Shown here piece after piece: positions 25,709-33,612 of a stretch of DNA of 46,434 bases. The translations under genes and the position numbers were made by a program. The notes under the pieces are model-generated. The model was not told the DNA's origin. It ran no database searches and saw only the letters and a list, made by a program, of their open reading frames with translations. The stretch comes from Dermabacter indicis. GTDB lineage: Bacteria > Actinomycetota > Actinomycetes > Actinomycetales > Dermabacteraceae. The stretch covers positions 4,487 through 50,920 of the forward strand of contig CYUG01000016.1 of the NCBI GenBank assembly GCA_001403775.1. Reading direction: 5' to 3'. How positions within the stretch are numbered: the first letter of the stretch is position 1; the number at the start of each line of letters is the position of its first letter.

Positions 25709-27301
25709 CTACTTTCCGAGCATCTTTCGAAGTTCGGGCGGGAGCTGGTTCATGTCGAGGTTCGACAGGTCCGCTCCGGCGTCGGAACCCTGCCCTGCGC
25801 CGCCAAACGCACCGCCACCACCGAAAGCCGCGCCCTTCTTTTGCGCCTGCTGTTCCGCCCACGCCTTTTCCTCGGCAGCGCGCTTCGCGGGGTTACCCGA
25901 ACGGGACTTCTTCTTGTTCTTCTTCGTTGACTGCATGCGGCCGCGGGACTTCTTACCGAAACCCATGCCCGGTGCGCCCAACGCACCACCGCCGGCCATG
26001 CTGCGCCCCACCGACCCCATCATCTTCTGCATCTGCTTGAACTGGTCGAGGAGCCGATTCACTTCGGTCACGGTCGTGCCCGAGCCTTTCGCGATACGCG
26101 CGCGGCGCGAGCCGTTGATCTCTTTCGGGTTCGCACGCTCGAACGGGGTCATCGACTGCACCATCGCCTCGATGCGCGTGATCATCGAATCGTCGAACTG
26201 ATCGATCGCCTGCTTGTACTGGCGCATGTTCGGCATCATGCCGAGCATCTTCTTCATCGAGCCCATCGACTTGATCTGCTGGAGCATGGACATAAAGTCG
26301 TTGAGGTTGAAGTCTTCGCCTTGAGCGAGCTTCGAGGCGACCTTCTCGGCCTCCTCGCGGTCCATGCGCTTTTCGGCCTGCTCGATGAGGGTCAGCACAT
26401 CGCCCATGTCGAGGATGCGGTTCGCCATGCGGTCCGGGTGGAAGCGCTCAAAATCGCCGAGGGCCTCACCCGTCGAGGCGAACAGGATCGGGCGGTCGGT
26501 GATGCCCGTGACCGAGAGCGCCGCGCCACCACGCGCATCGCCATCGAGCTTCGAGAGCACCACGCCCGTGAAGCCCACGCCATCGCGGAAGGCTTCGGCA
26601 ACGCGCGCGGCATCCTGACCGATCATCGCGTCGACAACGAAGAGGGTGTTGTGAGGTTCCACGGCGTCACGGATGTCGCGCGCCTGCTGCATCATTTCCT
26701 CGTCAACACCGAGACGACCCGCGGTATCGACGATCACGACGTCGTGCTGGTCGCGCGCCGCGGTCGCAACACCATCGAGAGCCACAACGACCGGGTCACC
26801 CACGCCGTTACCGGGTTCGGGAGCGAACACCTTGACGCCCGCGCGCTCACCGACGATCTGAAGCTGGTTGACAGCGTTCGGACGCTGGAGGTCCGAGGCG
26901 ACGAGGAGCGGCGTGTGCCCCTCTTCCTTGAGGTGCTTCGCGAGCTTGCCCGCGAGGGTCGTTTTACCGGCACCCTGGAGACCCGCGAGCATGATCACGG
27001 TCGGCGGATTCTTCGCGAACTGGAGCTGGCCGGTGGCGCCGCCGAGAACCTCGACGAGCTCGGCGTGGACGATCTTGACGACCTGCTGCGCGGGGTTCAG
27101 CGCCTTCGACACCTCGGCGCCGAGAGCGCGTTCGCGCACGCGCGAGGCGAACTGCCGAACGACGGGAACCGCGACGTCCGCATCGAGCAGCGCGCGGCGA
27201 ATCTCGCGCACGGTCTTGTCGATATCGGCCTCGGTGAGGCGGCCCTGGCCGCGCAGGCCCTTGAGCGTCTTACTGATGCGATCGGAAAGATTGTCAAACA
27301 C
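25709..27301 (-). CDS. ffh: Signal recognition particle protein Ffh (SRP54)
   Basis: GTPase that binds signal sequences on the ribosome and delivers them to FtsY. 530 residues: N domain (1-90), G domain with GLQGAGKTTLAGKLA, DLQRPNAVNQL, VDTAGRLGVDEEMM and SKLDGDARGG, and then the methionine-rich M domain from about 330 (MLQQIKSMGSMKKMLGMM, in part). The SRP RNA-binding segment RRARIAKGSGTTVTEVNRLL (in part) is intact. A basic, Gly/Ala-rich tail ends LPPELRKMLGK. The start is GTG 27301, GAGG about 10 bases upstream. No ffs RNA gene is seen in the window. ftsY lies immediately upstream on the same strand. Confidence 0.98.
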   Translation of the reverse strand: MFDNLSDRISKTLKGLRGQGRLTEADIDKTVREIRRALLDADVAVPVVRQFASRVRERALGAEVSKALNPAQQVVKIVHAELVEVLGGATGQLQFAKNPPTVIMLAGLQGAGKTTLAGKLAKHLKEEGHTPLLVASDLQRPNAVNQLQIVGERAGVKVFAPEPGNGVGDPVVVALDGVATAARDQHDVVIVDTAGRLGVDEEMMQQARDIRDAVEPHNTLFVVDAMIGQDAARVAEAFRDGVGFTGVVLSKLDGDARGGAALSVTGITDRPILFASTGEALGDFERFHPDRMANRILDMGDVLTLIEQAEKRMDREEAEKVASKLAQGEDFNLNDFMSMLQQIKSMGSMKKMLGMMPNMRQYKQAIDQFDDSMITRIEAMVQSMTPFERANPKEINGSRRARIAKGSGTTVTEVNRLLDQFKQMQKMMGSVGRSMAGGGALGAPGMGFGKKSRGRMQSTKKNKKKSRSGNPAKRAAEEKAWAEQQAQKKGAAFGGGGAFGGAGQGSDAGADLSNLDMNQLPPELRKMLGK

Positions 27302-27373
27302 GAAAAATTAGCCTCGGGAAAATTGGGGCGGCGAGCAAGGTGACGGCGCGCACCCGTGGGGGCGCACCTCGCA

Positions 27374-27416
27374 AGCCGGAGCGCACCCATTGTAACGGGG
27401 TGGGTGCGCTCCGGCT
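27374..27416 (-). terminator. Strong hairpin after ftsY, probable terminator
   Basis: A perfect 16-bp inverted repeat (arms 27374-27389 and 27401-27416, 11-base loop) lies 23 bases past the ftsY stop. It is not followed by a T-run. Such U-less hairpins are often proposed as terminators in high-G+C actinobacteria. It would partly insulate ffh from ftsY. Confidence 0.65.
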
Positions 27417-27438
27417 CGCGCGAAAGAGGTGAGTGTGA

Positions 27439-29040
27439 CTACTCGAGAAGAGCGTCCACGAACCCGTAGGGGTCGAACGGCGTGAGGTCATCCATGCCTT
27501 CGCCGAGGCCCACGAGTTTGACGGGCACACCGAGCTCGCGCTGCACGTTGACGACGATGCCGCCCTTCGCGGTGCCGTCGAGTTTCGTGAGCGCGATACC
27601 CGTGACGTTCACGGCCTCCGCGAACACGCGCGCTTGCTGCATGCCGTTTTGGCCGGTCGTCGCGTCGAGAACGAGGATGACTTCCTGAATCTCGGCACCC
27701 TTGAGGGCCTTCGAGGCGACGCGGCGGATCTTGCCGAGCTCGTCCATCAGGCCCTTCTTGTTCTGGAGGCGGCCCGCGGTGTCGATCACCACGACGTCGA
27801 CGCCCTGGTCGATGCCTTCCTGGACGGCATCGAAGGCGACCGAGGCGGGATCGGCGTTTTCGCGCTCGCTGCGCACGGTCGTCACGCCCACGCGTTCGCC
27901 CCACGTTTGGAGCTGATCGGCGGCCGCCGCGCGGAAGGTATCGGCAGCGCCGAACAGCACCGTGCGCCCTTCGGCGATGAGCACGCGACCGAACTTCCCG
28001 GTCGTCGTGGTCTTCCCCGTGCCGTTCACCCCGACCATCATGACGACACTCGGCACCATCGATCCATCAGGGGCCTCAATCGCGCTCGCCGCGAGACGAC
28101 GGTCGAGATCGGGATCGACGAGCTTCACGAGCTCCTCGCGCAGCACCTCTCGGATCGCGTCGGGGTCCTTCGTGTTGAGAACCTGCACGCGCTCGCGAAG
28201 CGCGTCCATGAGTTCATCGGTCGCATCCGGGCCGAGATCGGCCATGAGGAGCGTTTCCTCGATCTCGTCCCACGTGTCCATGTCGATCGTGCCGCTCGTG
28301 AGCAGCGCGAGGATGCCGCGGCCAATCGAGCCGGAGCGCTGGAGGCGCTCGCGAAGGCGCACCATGCGATCGGCGGTCGGCTCGGGGGTTTCGACTGCGA
28401 CGTGGGGCTCGGCCTCAACCTCGGTGGCTTCGGCGAGTGCGGGCTCCGCTGCGGGTGCGGCTGGTTCAGCCGGCTGAGCGGGTTCTGCGGGTGTGACATG
28501 CTCGCCCGACTCGGCGGCGACCTCGGGCTCACGCGGTTCAGCGGGCGCAGTGGCCTCAGCAGGGTCGACGCGCTCGGCGTACTCTGCCGACGCCGCGGCA
28601 GGCGCGCCAGTGTCGGGCTCAGCAGTTTCGCGTGGCGCGGCAGGTGCGGCAGTGGCCGCTTCAACGGCGGCACTCGGGTCCGACGCTTGCGTGCCCACCT
28701 CGTGCGAACCCTCGCGCGCGACGGGTGCCTGGGAAGCGTCGGAAGCCTCGTCCTTGCCTTCCTCGACTGCTTGCTCACGAGCGGGCCTCTTGGCGGGCGC
28801 CGAGAGGGTATCGTCCCAGGTGGGGGCCGCGGGGCGCTCCGGCCTCGACGGCTTCTTGCCCTCGCCCTTCGCGCCCTTCTCCGGAGCGTCCTTCGAGGTG
28901 TGCGTGCCGGTCTTGTCGGTCGTGCTGGTCTCGTCGGTATCGCTCCCCGACGGCCGCGTGAGCGCCCACAATCCCGCCGCGATGACGGCGACACCGCCGC
29001 CGCTCGCGACGAGGGTCAAAATAATTTCGTTTAAGTCCAT
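27439..29040 (-). CDS. ftsY: Signal recognition particle receptor FtsY
   Basis: Membrane-associated GTPase that docks the SRP-ribosome complex. Of 533 residues, the first about 30 form a membrane anchor (LNEIILTLVASGGGVAVIAA). Residues about 35-240 are a low-complexity linker of Ala, Glu, Pro and Thr. The NG domain occupies about 240-533, with GVNGTGKTTTTGKFGR, ADTFRAAA, IDTAGRLQNKKGLMDELGK and TKLDGTAKGG. The anchor plus acidic linker is the actinobacterial arrangement. ATG 29040 has GGGAGG about 5 bases upstream. The linker contains one of the recurrent 11-mers. It is followed by a long hairpin and then ffh. Confidence 0.98.
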   Translation of the reverse strand: MDLNEIILTLVASGGGVAVIAAGLWALTRPSGSDTDETSTTDKTGTHTSKDAPEKGAKGEGKKPSRPERPAAPTWDDTLSAPAKRPAREQAVEEGKDEASDASQAPVAREGSHEVGTQASDPSAAVEAATAAPAAPRETAEPDTGAPAAASAEYAERVDPAEATAPAEPREPEVAAESGEHVTPAEPAQPAEPAAPAAEPALAEATEVEAEPHVAVETPEPTADRMVRLRERLQRSGSIGRGILALLTSGTIDMDTWDEIEETLLMADLGPDATDELMDALRERVQVLNTKDPDAIREVLREELVKLVDPDLDRRLAASAIEAPDGSMVPSVVMMVGVNGTGKTTTTGKFGRVLIAEGRTVLFGAADTFRAAAADQLQTWGERVGVTTVRSERENADPASVAFDAVQEGIDQGVDVVVIDTAGRLQNKKGLMDELGKIRRVASKALKGAEIQEVILVLDATTGQNGMQQARVFAEAVNVTGIALTKLDGTAKGGIVVNVQRELGVPVKLVGLGEGMDDLTPFDPYGFVDALLE

Positions 29041-29103
29041 CGGCCCTCCCTTAAACACCCGCGCGCGAGCAAGCGCGCGGCAAAGACTTCCTCGTTATTG
29101 TAC

Positions 29104-29129
29104 GGAAAAGGCCCGCGCGGGGCGCGGGC
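29104..29129 (-). terminator. Intrinsic terminator after the small membrane-protein gene
   Basis: Minus strand: 8-bp G+C stem GCCCGCGC/GCGCGGGC (arms 29122-29129 and 29111-29118) with a 3-base loop, followed by CTTTTCC. It lies about 30 bases after the stop at 29162, and 60 bases before ftsY, so it separates the two transcripts. Confidence 0.75.
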
Positions 29130-29161
29130 ACGGTCAAGGTGAGAAGGCGCGTAGAAGCGCC

Positions 29162-29458
29162 TCAGGAGGCAAGGCGAAGCGGCTCGTGCTCGGCCTCAGC
29201 TTCGGCCTCGTCGTTACGTGAAGCCTCGCGGCTCGTGCGCGACTCGGAGGGGGCGCGCCCTTCGCCTTCGCGAGCAGGCCACGCCTGCACGGGGACGCTC
29301 GCACGCATCGATGCCGAAGGGGTTCGGCTCACAGCTTTCGGGGAACCCTTCGTGCGCGCGGGGGCACCGCTCGCCTTCTTCTGCGCCATCACAACGACGG
29401 CGATGAGACCCGAGGCCAGCGCCACGGCCACAAGCATGAAAAGAATGACAGGTTCCAT
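29162..29458 (-). CDS. Small single-span membrane protein, unknown
   Basis: 98 residues. MEPVILFMLVAVALASGLIA forms one N-terminal membrane helix with a short outside end; the rest is hydrophilic. It is basic at first (QKKASGAPARTKGSPKAV) and acidic towards the end (DEAEAEAEHEP). No recognised family. It has its own terminator downstream and ftsY beyond it. Codon character is like its neighbours, and the membrane-helix plus charged-tail layout is common in actinobacterial accessory proteins of the secretion or division machinery, but nothing links it to either. Reality of the gene is supported by the downstream terminator and the clean helix. Confidence 0.65.
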   Translation of the reverse strand: MEPVILFMLVAVALASGLIAVVVMAQKKASGAPARTKGSPKAVSRTPSASMRASVPVQAWPAREGEGRAPSESRTSREASRNDEAEAEAEHEPLRLAS

Positions 29459-29576
29459 AGCCGATATTTTGCCTCATCTTTACCCGGAAAATCGCCATTC
29501 TCGGCCGCGAGTCCCGAAGTGACGCGTGTTTTTCGCGATAAAGACGCCCGCGCGACGCTCGAGCGTTACGCGCGGT

Positions 29577-30005
29577 TTACGCCGAGAGCGACGGGAACCA
29601 AATCTCAATCTCGCGCGCGGCCGATTCAGGGGAATCGGAGCCGTGGATGAGGTTCTCAATGACCGGCTTATCCCACGCACGGCCGAGGTCGCCGCGGATC
29701 GTCCCAGGGGCGGCCTCCGTCGGCTTCGTCGCGCCCATGAGTGCACGCATTCCCGCGATGCATTCCTCTCCCGCCACGACAAGCGCGACGAGCGGGCCCG
29801 AACTCATGAACTCAAGCATGGGCGGAAAAAACGGCTTGCCCTCGTGCTCCGCGTAATGGGCCGTGAGCTCCTCACGGCTTGCGGTGCGCTGATCAAGCGC
29901 GAGGATGTCGTAGCCCTTTGCCTCGATACGTCGGATGATGTCACCGCGAAGCTGGCGCTTCACGGCATCGGGCTTGAGGAGAATGAGCGTGCGTTCTTGT
30001 GTCAT
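29577..30005 (-). CDS. ndk: Nucleoside-diphosphate kinase
   Basis: Balances NTP pools by ping-pong phosphate transfer through a histidine. 142 residues, the normal size. The active-site His121 lies in IENLIHGSDSPESA, with Lys11 in LILLKPDAVKR and the REIEIWFP end also present. ATG 30005 follows an AGGTGAGG purine stretch. It is 10 bp downstream of the DUF4233 gene and part of folC-DUF4233-ndk, the conserved actinobacterial order. The open frame further upstream to 30131 overlaps DUF4233 and lacks homology, so it was not used. Confidence 0.98.
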   Translation of the reverse strand: MTQERTLILLKPDAVKRQLRGDIIRRIEAKGYDILALDQRTASREELTAHYAEHEGKPFFPPMLEFMSSGPLVALVVAGEECIAGMRALMGATKPTEAAPGTIRGDLGRAWDKPVIENLIHGSDSPESAAREIEIWFPSLSA

Positions 30006-30015
30006 GCACCTCACC

Positions 30016-30423
30016 TTAGCGTGCGCCGGCATCATCCCCCAGAACGCGGCGATCGATCGCGTCCTTCTCGCGGTCGAGCTGACGGCCCTTGACGACGCCG
30101 AGCCAGTAGAGCACTGCGAAAAACGCGCCAACGACGTACATCACGGGAACGAAGAGACCGAAAAGGATGAGCGGCACCTGGAGCGCGAGACCGAACCAGT
30201 ACGGCCAGGCCCTCCCGTTCGAGAGAAGGCGCGCCGCGAGGAGGAAGACGACGAGGAGGACGAGCGCAAGAATCCAGCTCGCGATGCGGGTCTCGGGCGC
30301 GAGCCCGTGGGCAACGAGGCCGCCGAAGAGTGCCACGAATGCCTCGCAGGCCAGGGTCGTGGCGCACAGCATGCGCTGCGCGCCCGACTTACGGGTCGAA
30401 GGGGTGATGTCCACGGCTTTCAC
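30016..30423 (-). CDS. DUF4233 membrane protein
   Basis: 135 residues, predicted four membrane helices (about 17-38, 46-67, 74-92 and 94-112) and a charged cytoplasmic tail with KGRQLDREKDAIDRR. DUF4233 proteins are actinobacterial and almost always encoded between folC and ndk, as here. No function is known. The GTG start at 30423 overlaps the folC stop as GTGA, so it is translationally coupled to folC. The short N-terminus carries several basic residues, consistent with an inside orientation. Confidence 0.88.
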   Translation of the reverse strand: MKAVDITPSTRKSGAQRMLCATTLACEAFVALFGGLVAHGLAPETRIASWILALVLLVVFLLAARLLSNGRAWPYWFGLALQVPLILFGLFVPVMYVVGAFFAVLYWLGVVKGRQLDREKDAIDRRVLGDDAGAR

Positions 30424-31787
30424 TCCCCCGCCCTGCCAAGAAGCTGGCGCACTTCCGCCGCGAGCGTGATCGAGCCGGTCGCCACGACACCCGAAAAGTC
30501 GTCCCCACCCTGCTCCGCGGCGTCAACTGCGGCCTGGATTGCATCGGGCAGGCTCGCGCGTTCGATCACCCGGTCCTCCTCTCCGAAGATGTCCCGCGCC
30601 TCCATCGCGAGCAGATCCGTGGGGATGGCCCGCGGCGAGGTGCTCTCGGTAATTACGACGATGTCGAAGAGTGGCTCGAGGATCGCGAGAATTTCGCTCG
30701 CGTCTTTCTCCTTGAGGATGCCCACGATGCCCACGGTGCGCGTGAAACGGAAGCTTTCGCGCACGGTTTCGATGAGAACCTCGGCGCCCGCGGGGTTGTG
30801 GGCGGCATCGACGAGGATCGTGGGAGCTTGACGCACGACCTCGGCTCGCCCTGGCGAGGTCACACGCTCGAGTCCCGCGCGCACGAGCTCGCCATCGAGC
30901 GGGGAATCGCCTCCGGTGAGAATTGCTTCCGCCGCGGCGATCGCGAGGAGAGCGTTATGTGCCTGGTGGGCACCGAGAAGCGGAACGAAGATTTCTTCGT
31001 AGCGCGCAGCGATCGACTGCACGGCAATCATCTGCCCGCCGACCGCGGGCACGCGATCAAGCACGCCAATCTGCTCACCCTCGATCGCGGCGGTCACGCC
31101 AAGCTCGGCACAGCGGTTCTTGAGCACGTCGAGTGCACCGGGAAACTGCTGCGCTGCAATAACCGCGAGCGCGCCCTTCTTGAGGATCCCGGCCTTTTCC
31201 CCCGCGATCTCTTCGATCGTGTCGCCGAGGTAGTCCTGGTGATCGAAGGCGATGGGGGTGATGACGGTGACATCCGGCTCGATAATGTTGGTCGCATCCC
31301 ATCGGCCGCCAAGACCAACTTCGACGATGGCAACGTCCACGGGCGCGCTTGCGAACGCCTGGAATTGCATCGCCGTGAGGTATTCGAACATGCTGATCCG
31401 CAAGCCCGTTTCGGCGAACTCACGATCGACGGCCTCGGCAAACGGGAGCACATCCTCGTAGGCCTGCACGAACCCCTCTTCGCTTATCGGTTCGCCGTCG
31501 AGCGCGATGCGCTCCGTGGGCGTGTGCATGTGAGGGCTCGTGAGGCGGCCGGTGCGCAGGCCCGCCTCGATGAGGAGTGCCTCGACGATCCGCGCCGTGG
31601 AGGTCTTGCCGTTCGTGCCGGCGATGTGGAGGGTGCGGTAGGCGCGCTCGGGGTGCCCCATGAGCTCGAGGAGGCGAGCGATCCGCGTGAGGCTCGGTTC
31701 AATCTCGTTTTCGGGTGCACGCGATTGAAGATCCGCCCACACCTTCGTGAATGCCTCGCTGTGCTCCATGCCGCTGGGCCGTGCCAT
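30420..31787 (-). CDS. folC: Folylpolyglutamate synthase / dihydrofolate synthase
   Basis: Adds glutamates to folates (and possibly to dihydropteroate). 455 residues of the Mur-ligase type: ATP loop HIAGTNGKTSTARI near residue 54, VEVGLGGRWDATNII, the carbamylated-Lys region GEKAGILKKGA, LLGAHQAHNALLA, and the C-terminal VDAAHNPAGAEVL. The start ATG 31787 has GTGAGG 6 bases upstream; earlier GTG 31799 contains that element and is less likely. It is first in folC-DUF4233-ndk. The WXG100-lipase gene is divergent. A TACACT -10 candidate is located at 31832-31837. Confidence 0.96.
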   Translation of the reverse strand: MARPSGMEHSEAFTKVWADLQSRAPENEIEPSLTRIARLLELMGHPERAYRTLHIAGTNGKTSTARIVEALLIEAGLRTGRLTSPHMHTPTERIALDGEPISEEGFVQAYEDVLPFAEAVDREFAETGLRISMFEYLTAMQFQAFASAPVDVAIVEVGLGGRWDATNIIEPDVTVITPIAFDHQDYLGDTIEEIAGEKAGILKKGALAVIAAQQFPGALDVLKNRCAELGVTAAIEGEQIGVLDRVPAVGGQMIAVQSIAARYEEIFVPLLGAHQAHNALLAIAAAEAILTGGDSPLDGELVRAGLERVTSPGRAEVVRQAPTILVDAAHNPAGAEVLIETVRESFRFTRTVGIVGILKEKDASEILAILEPLFDIVVITESTSPRAIPTDLLAMEARDIFGEEDRVIERASLPDAIQAAVDAAEQGGDDFSGVVATGSITLAAEVRQLLGRAGE

Positions 31788-31831
31788 GTGCCGCCTCACT
31801 TTGCTTTTCGCGCCTGTGGTTCGTGGCCTTC

Positions 31832-31837
31832 AGTGTA
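31832..31837 (-). promoter_or_regulatory. Putative -10 element of folC
   Basis: Minus strand CAC-TACACT-GAAG, giving a leader of about 38 bases to the folC ATG. It has the same context as the proS and DivIVA-operon candidates. The remainder of the 235-bp intergenic region holds one CCGACGCTTGC 11-mer (31943-31953) and presumably the promoter of the divergent lipase gene, which I cannot place. Confidence 0.35.
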
Positions 31838-32022
31838 GTGGCGTGCGCCTTCGGTGCGTGCGTGGGATGCGCGTGCAGGGCCGGGCTCGTGCTCCACACC
31901 TCACGGTTATCCACGGGAAGCACTGTTCAAAAACCGCGCTTTCCGACGCTTGCCTACGCTCGAGTGAGGGCCCCGGCAACCGCCGCGGTCGCGGTTCAGG
32001 GGACGCACGAAGGGGACACGGC

Positions 32023-33612
32023 GTGGGCGATTTTTTGGGGATGGATACCGAGCAGGCGCGCGGCGCCGCACGCGCGCTCGATGAGCTCGCGGGGCGGCTG
32101 AACACCGAATCGATGCTCGTGAAAGATGAAGTGGGCGCCCTCGCGTGGGAGGGCGCGGATGCGCAGGCCTTTCGCGCACATGTCACCGGGGTCGTGGCGC
32201 CGAATGTGCACGCGGCGCTTTCGCAAATTTACAGCCTCGCCCACGCGCTCGAGAACAATGCGCTCGAACAAGACGCCGCTTCGCATGCGGGTGGAACCGG
32301 CAGCGGCGGAAACTCCCCTCTCCCCGCTGCTCGCGCTGCGCACGCGCTCGCCCTGGTCGCCCAGGGCGCTTCCGGTGCCCTGACACGCGACCTTCTCGGC
32401 TTCGGGCCGCGTCAAGTGCGGGGAATCGGCACCGAGAACACCGACACGTTCAACCGGGAAGTGGGAATGGCCGGGTACGCAGCTATGGCGTATGTGAGTC
32501 ACGTGGGCAAGACCTTTTTCCTCAATCCTCACTTCGCGGTGACTCCCACAACCCAGCCGAGCACGCTCGTCGGCATTTCCACCTACCGCGATTCTCATCC
32601 GCCGCGCGAGCTCGCGGATCTTCTCGAATTCACGGAGGAGACACGCAGGGGCTTCGGCGCGGGTGAGGATCGCGAAAATTACCGCGTCCAGCACTTTCGC
32701 ACCGCCGCCGGCGAGGACACGTATGTCCTGTACATGCCTCCCACCCAAATCGACATGAAGCAGGAAAAGGCATGGAACGGTACGTCAGGGAACTCTCGCG
32801 ATTGGGCCTCCAACATCGGGATCATGTCGGGTATGGAGGTCACGACCATGAAGAACGCGCGCGCCGCACTCGAAGCCGCGAACGTTCCAAAAGGCGCAAA
32901 CGTCATGCTCGTCGGCCACTCCCAGGGAGGCCTCGCGGCAGCTTCACTCGCCTCGAGGCACGATTTCAACGGCACCGACGGCTACAACGTCACGAACGTC
33001 ATTACCTACGGCTCCCCCGTTGATGCGTTCACGCCTGCGCAATCCAACACCAAGGTCTTCGCTATCGGGCACCAACAGGGTCTTCGAACCTACTCGGAAT
33101 CCATCCTCGGCGGGCCCTCGCGCACAGGCATATCCTTCACGGTCGATCCGGTTCCGCTCCTCGATCTCGACGGGCTCACCACCGCGCCCTCGCCGCAGGT
33201 CACCAATATCGACCTTGCCCCCGCACACAACCACAACGCGGGCTTCAACACGGGAATCTCCTTCTTCCAACCGGGGCAGGCACCCGTCGACCTGAAGTTC
33301 AACGGCTACGACCTCGAAGCCGCTCACGACTCGATGAAACGGCTCCCGGACGGCTCAATCGACCCGAACTACGGCTACTACCCCACACTTCTCACTCAGC
33401 AGGGAATCAATCCCAAGCTTCTCGAGGTCAAGAGCGACGTCGACGGCCTCTACATGGGCGAGGGGATCACGCTCGTGGAGGATACTAATGTGCAGTTCGA
33501 ACGCACCCCGGACGCACCGAGTACATCAGGCGGCTCCACGACAGCACAGAGCGGCGGGCACCCCGAAGAACCGGTGTACCCGCCGCCGTGGAAAGAGGAA
33601 GACTTTCGCTAA
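32023..33612 (+). CDS. WXG100-domain / alpha-beta hydrolase (lipase-like) fusion protein
   Basis: 529 residues. The first about 90 look like a WXG100/ESAT-6-type helical hairpin: two amphipathic helices with LAWEGADAQAF in the turn (Trp42, Gly44). A Gly/Ala linker is followed by an alpha/beta-hydrolase domain (about 145-410). Its nucleophile elbow VMLVGHSQGG puts Ser300 in place; Asp375 (FTVDPVPLLD) and His401/403 (PAHNHN) or His435 are candidate triad members. The end is Pro-rich, acidic and disordered (YPPPWKEEDFR). There is no signal peptide, so export through a type VII (ESX) system is inferred. GTG 32023 was chosen because AAGGGG lies 7 bases upstream; ATG 32041 is the alternative. The substrate is unknown. 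No ESX component or immunity gene is visible nearby. Confidence 0.75.
   Translation: MGDFLGMDTEQARGAARALDELAGRLNTESMLVKDEVGALAWEGADAQAFRAHVTGVVAPNVHAALSQIYSLAHALENNALEQDAASHAGGTGSGGNSPLPAARAAHALALVAQGASGALTRDLLGFGPRQVRGIGTENTDTFNREVGMAGYAAMAYVSHVGKTFFLNPHFAVTPTTQPSTLVGISTYRDSHPPRELADLLEFTEETRRGFGAGEDRENYRVQHFRTAAGEDTYVLYMPPTQIDMKQEKAWNGTSGNSRDWASNIGIMSGMEVTTMKNARAALEAANVPKGANVMLVGHSQGGLAAASLASRHDFNGTDGYNVTNVITYGSPVDAFTPAQSNTKVFAIGHQQGLRTYSESILGGPSRTGISFTVDPVPLLDLDGLTTAPSPQVTNIDLAPAHNHNAGFNTGISFFQPGQAPVDLKFNGYDLEAAHDSMKRLPDGSIDPNYGYYPTLLTQQGINPKLLEVKSDVDGLYMGEGITLVEDTNVQFERTPDAPSTSGGSTTAQSGGHPEEPVYPPPWKEEDFR

Noticed and set aside
31906-31916. A single DnaA-box-like sequence (TTATCCACGG) between folC and the lipase gene
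   Set aside because: One near-match without a cluster, AT-rich unwinding region or dnaA/dnaN neighbours does not support an origin.
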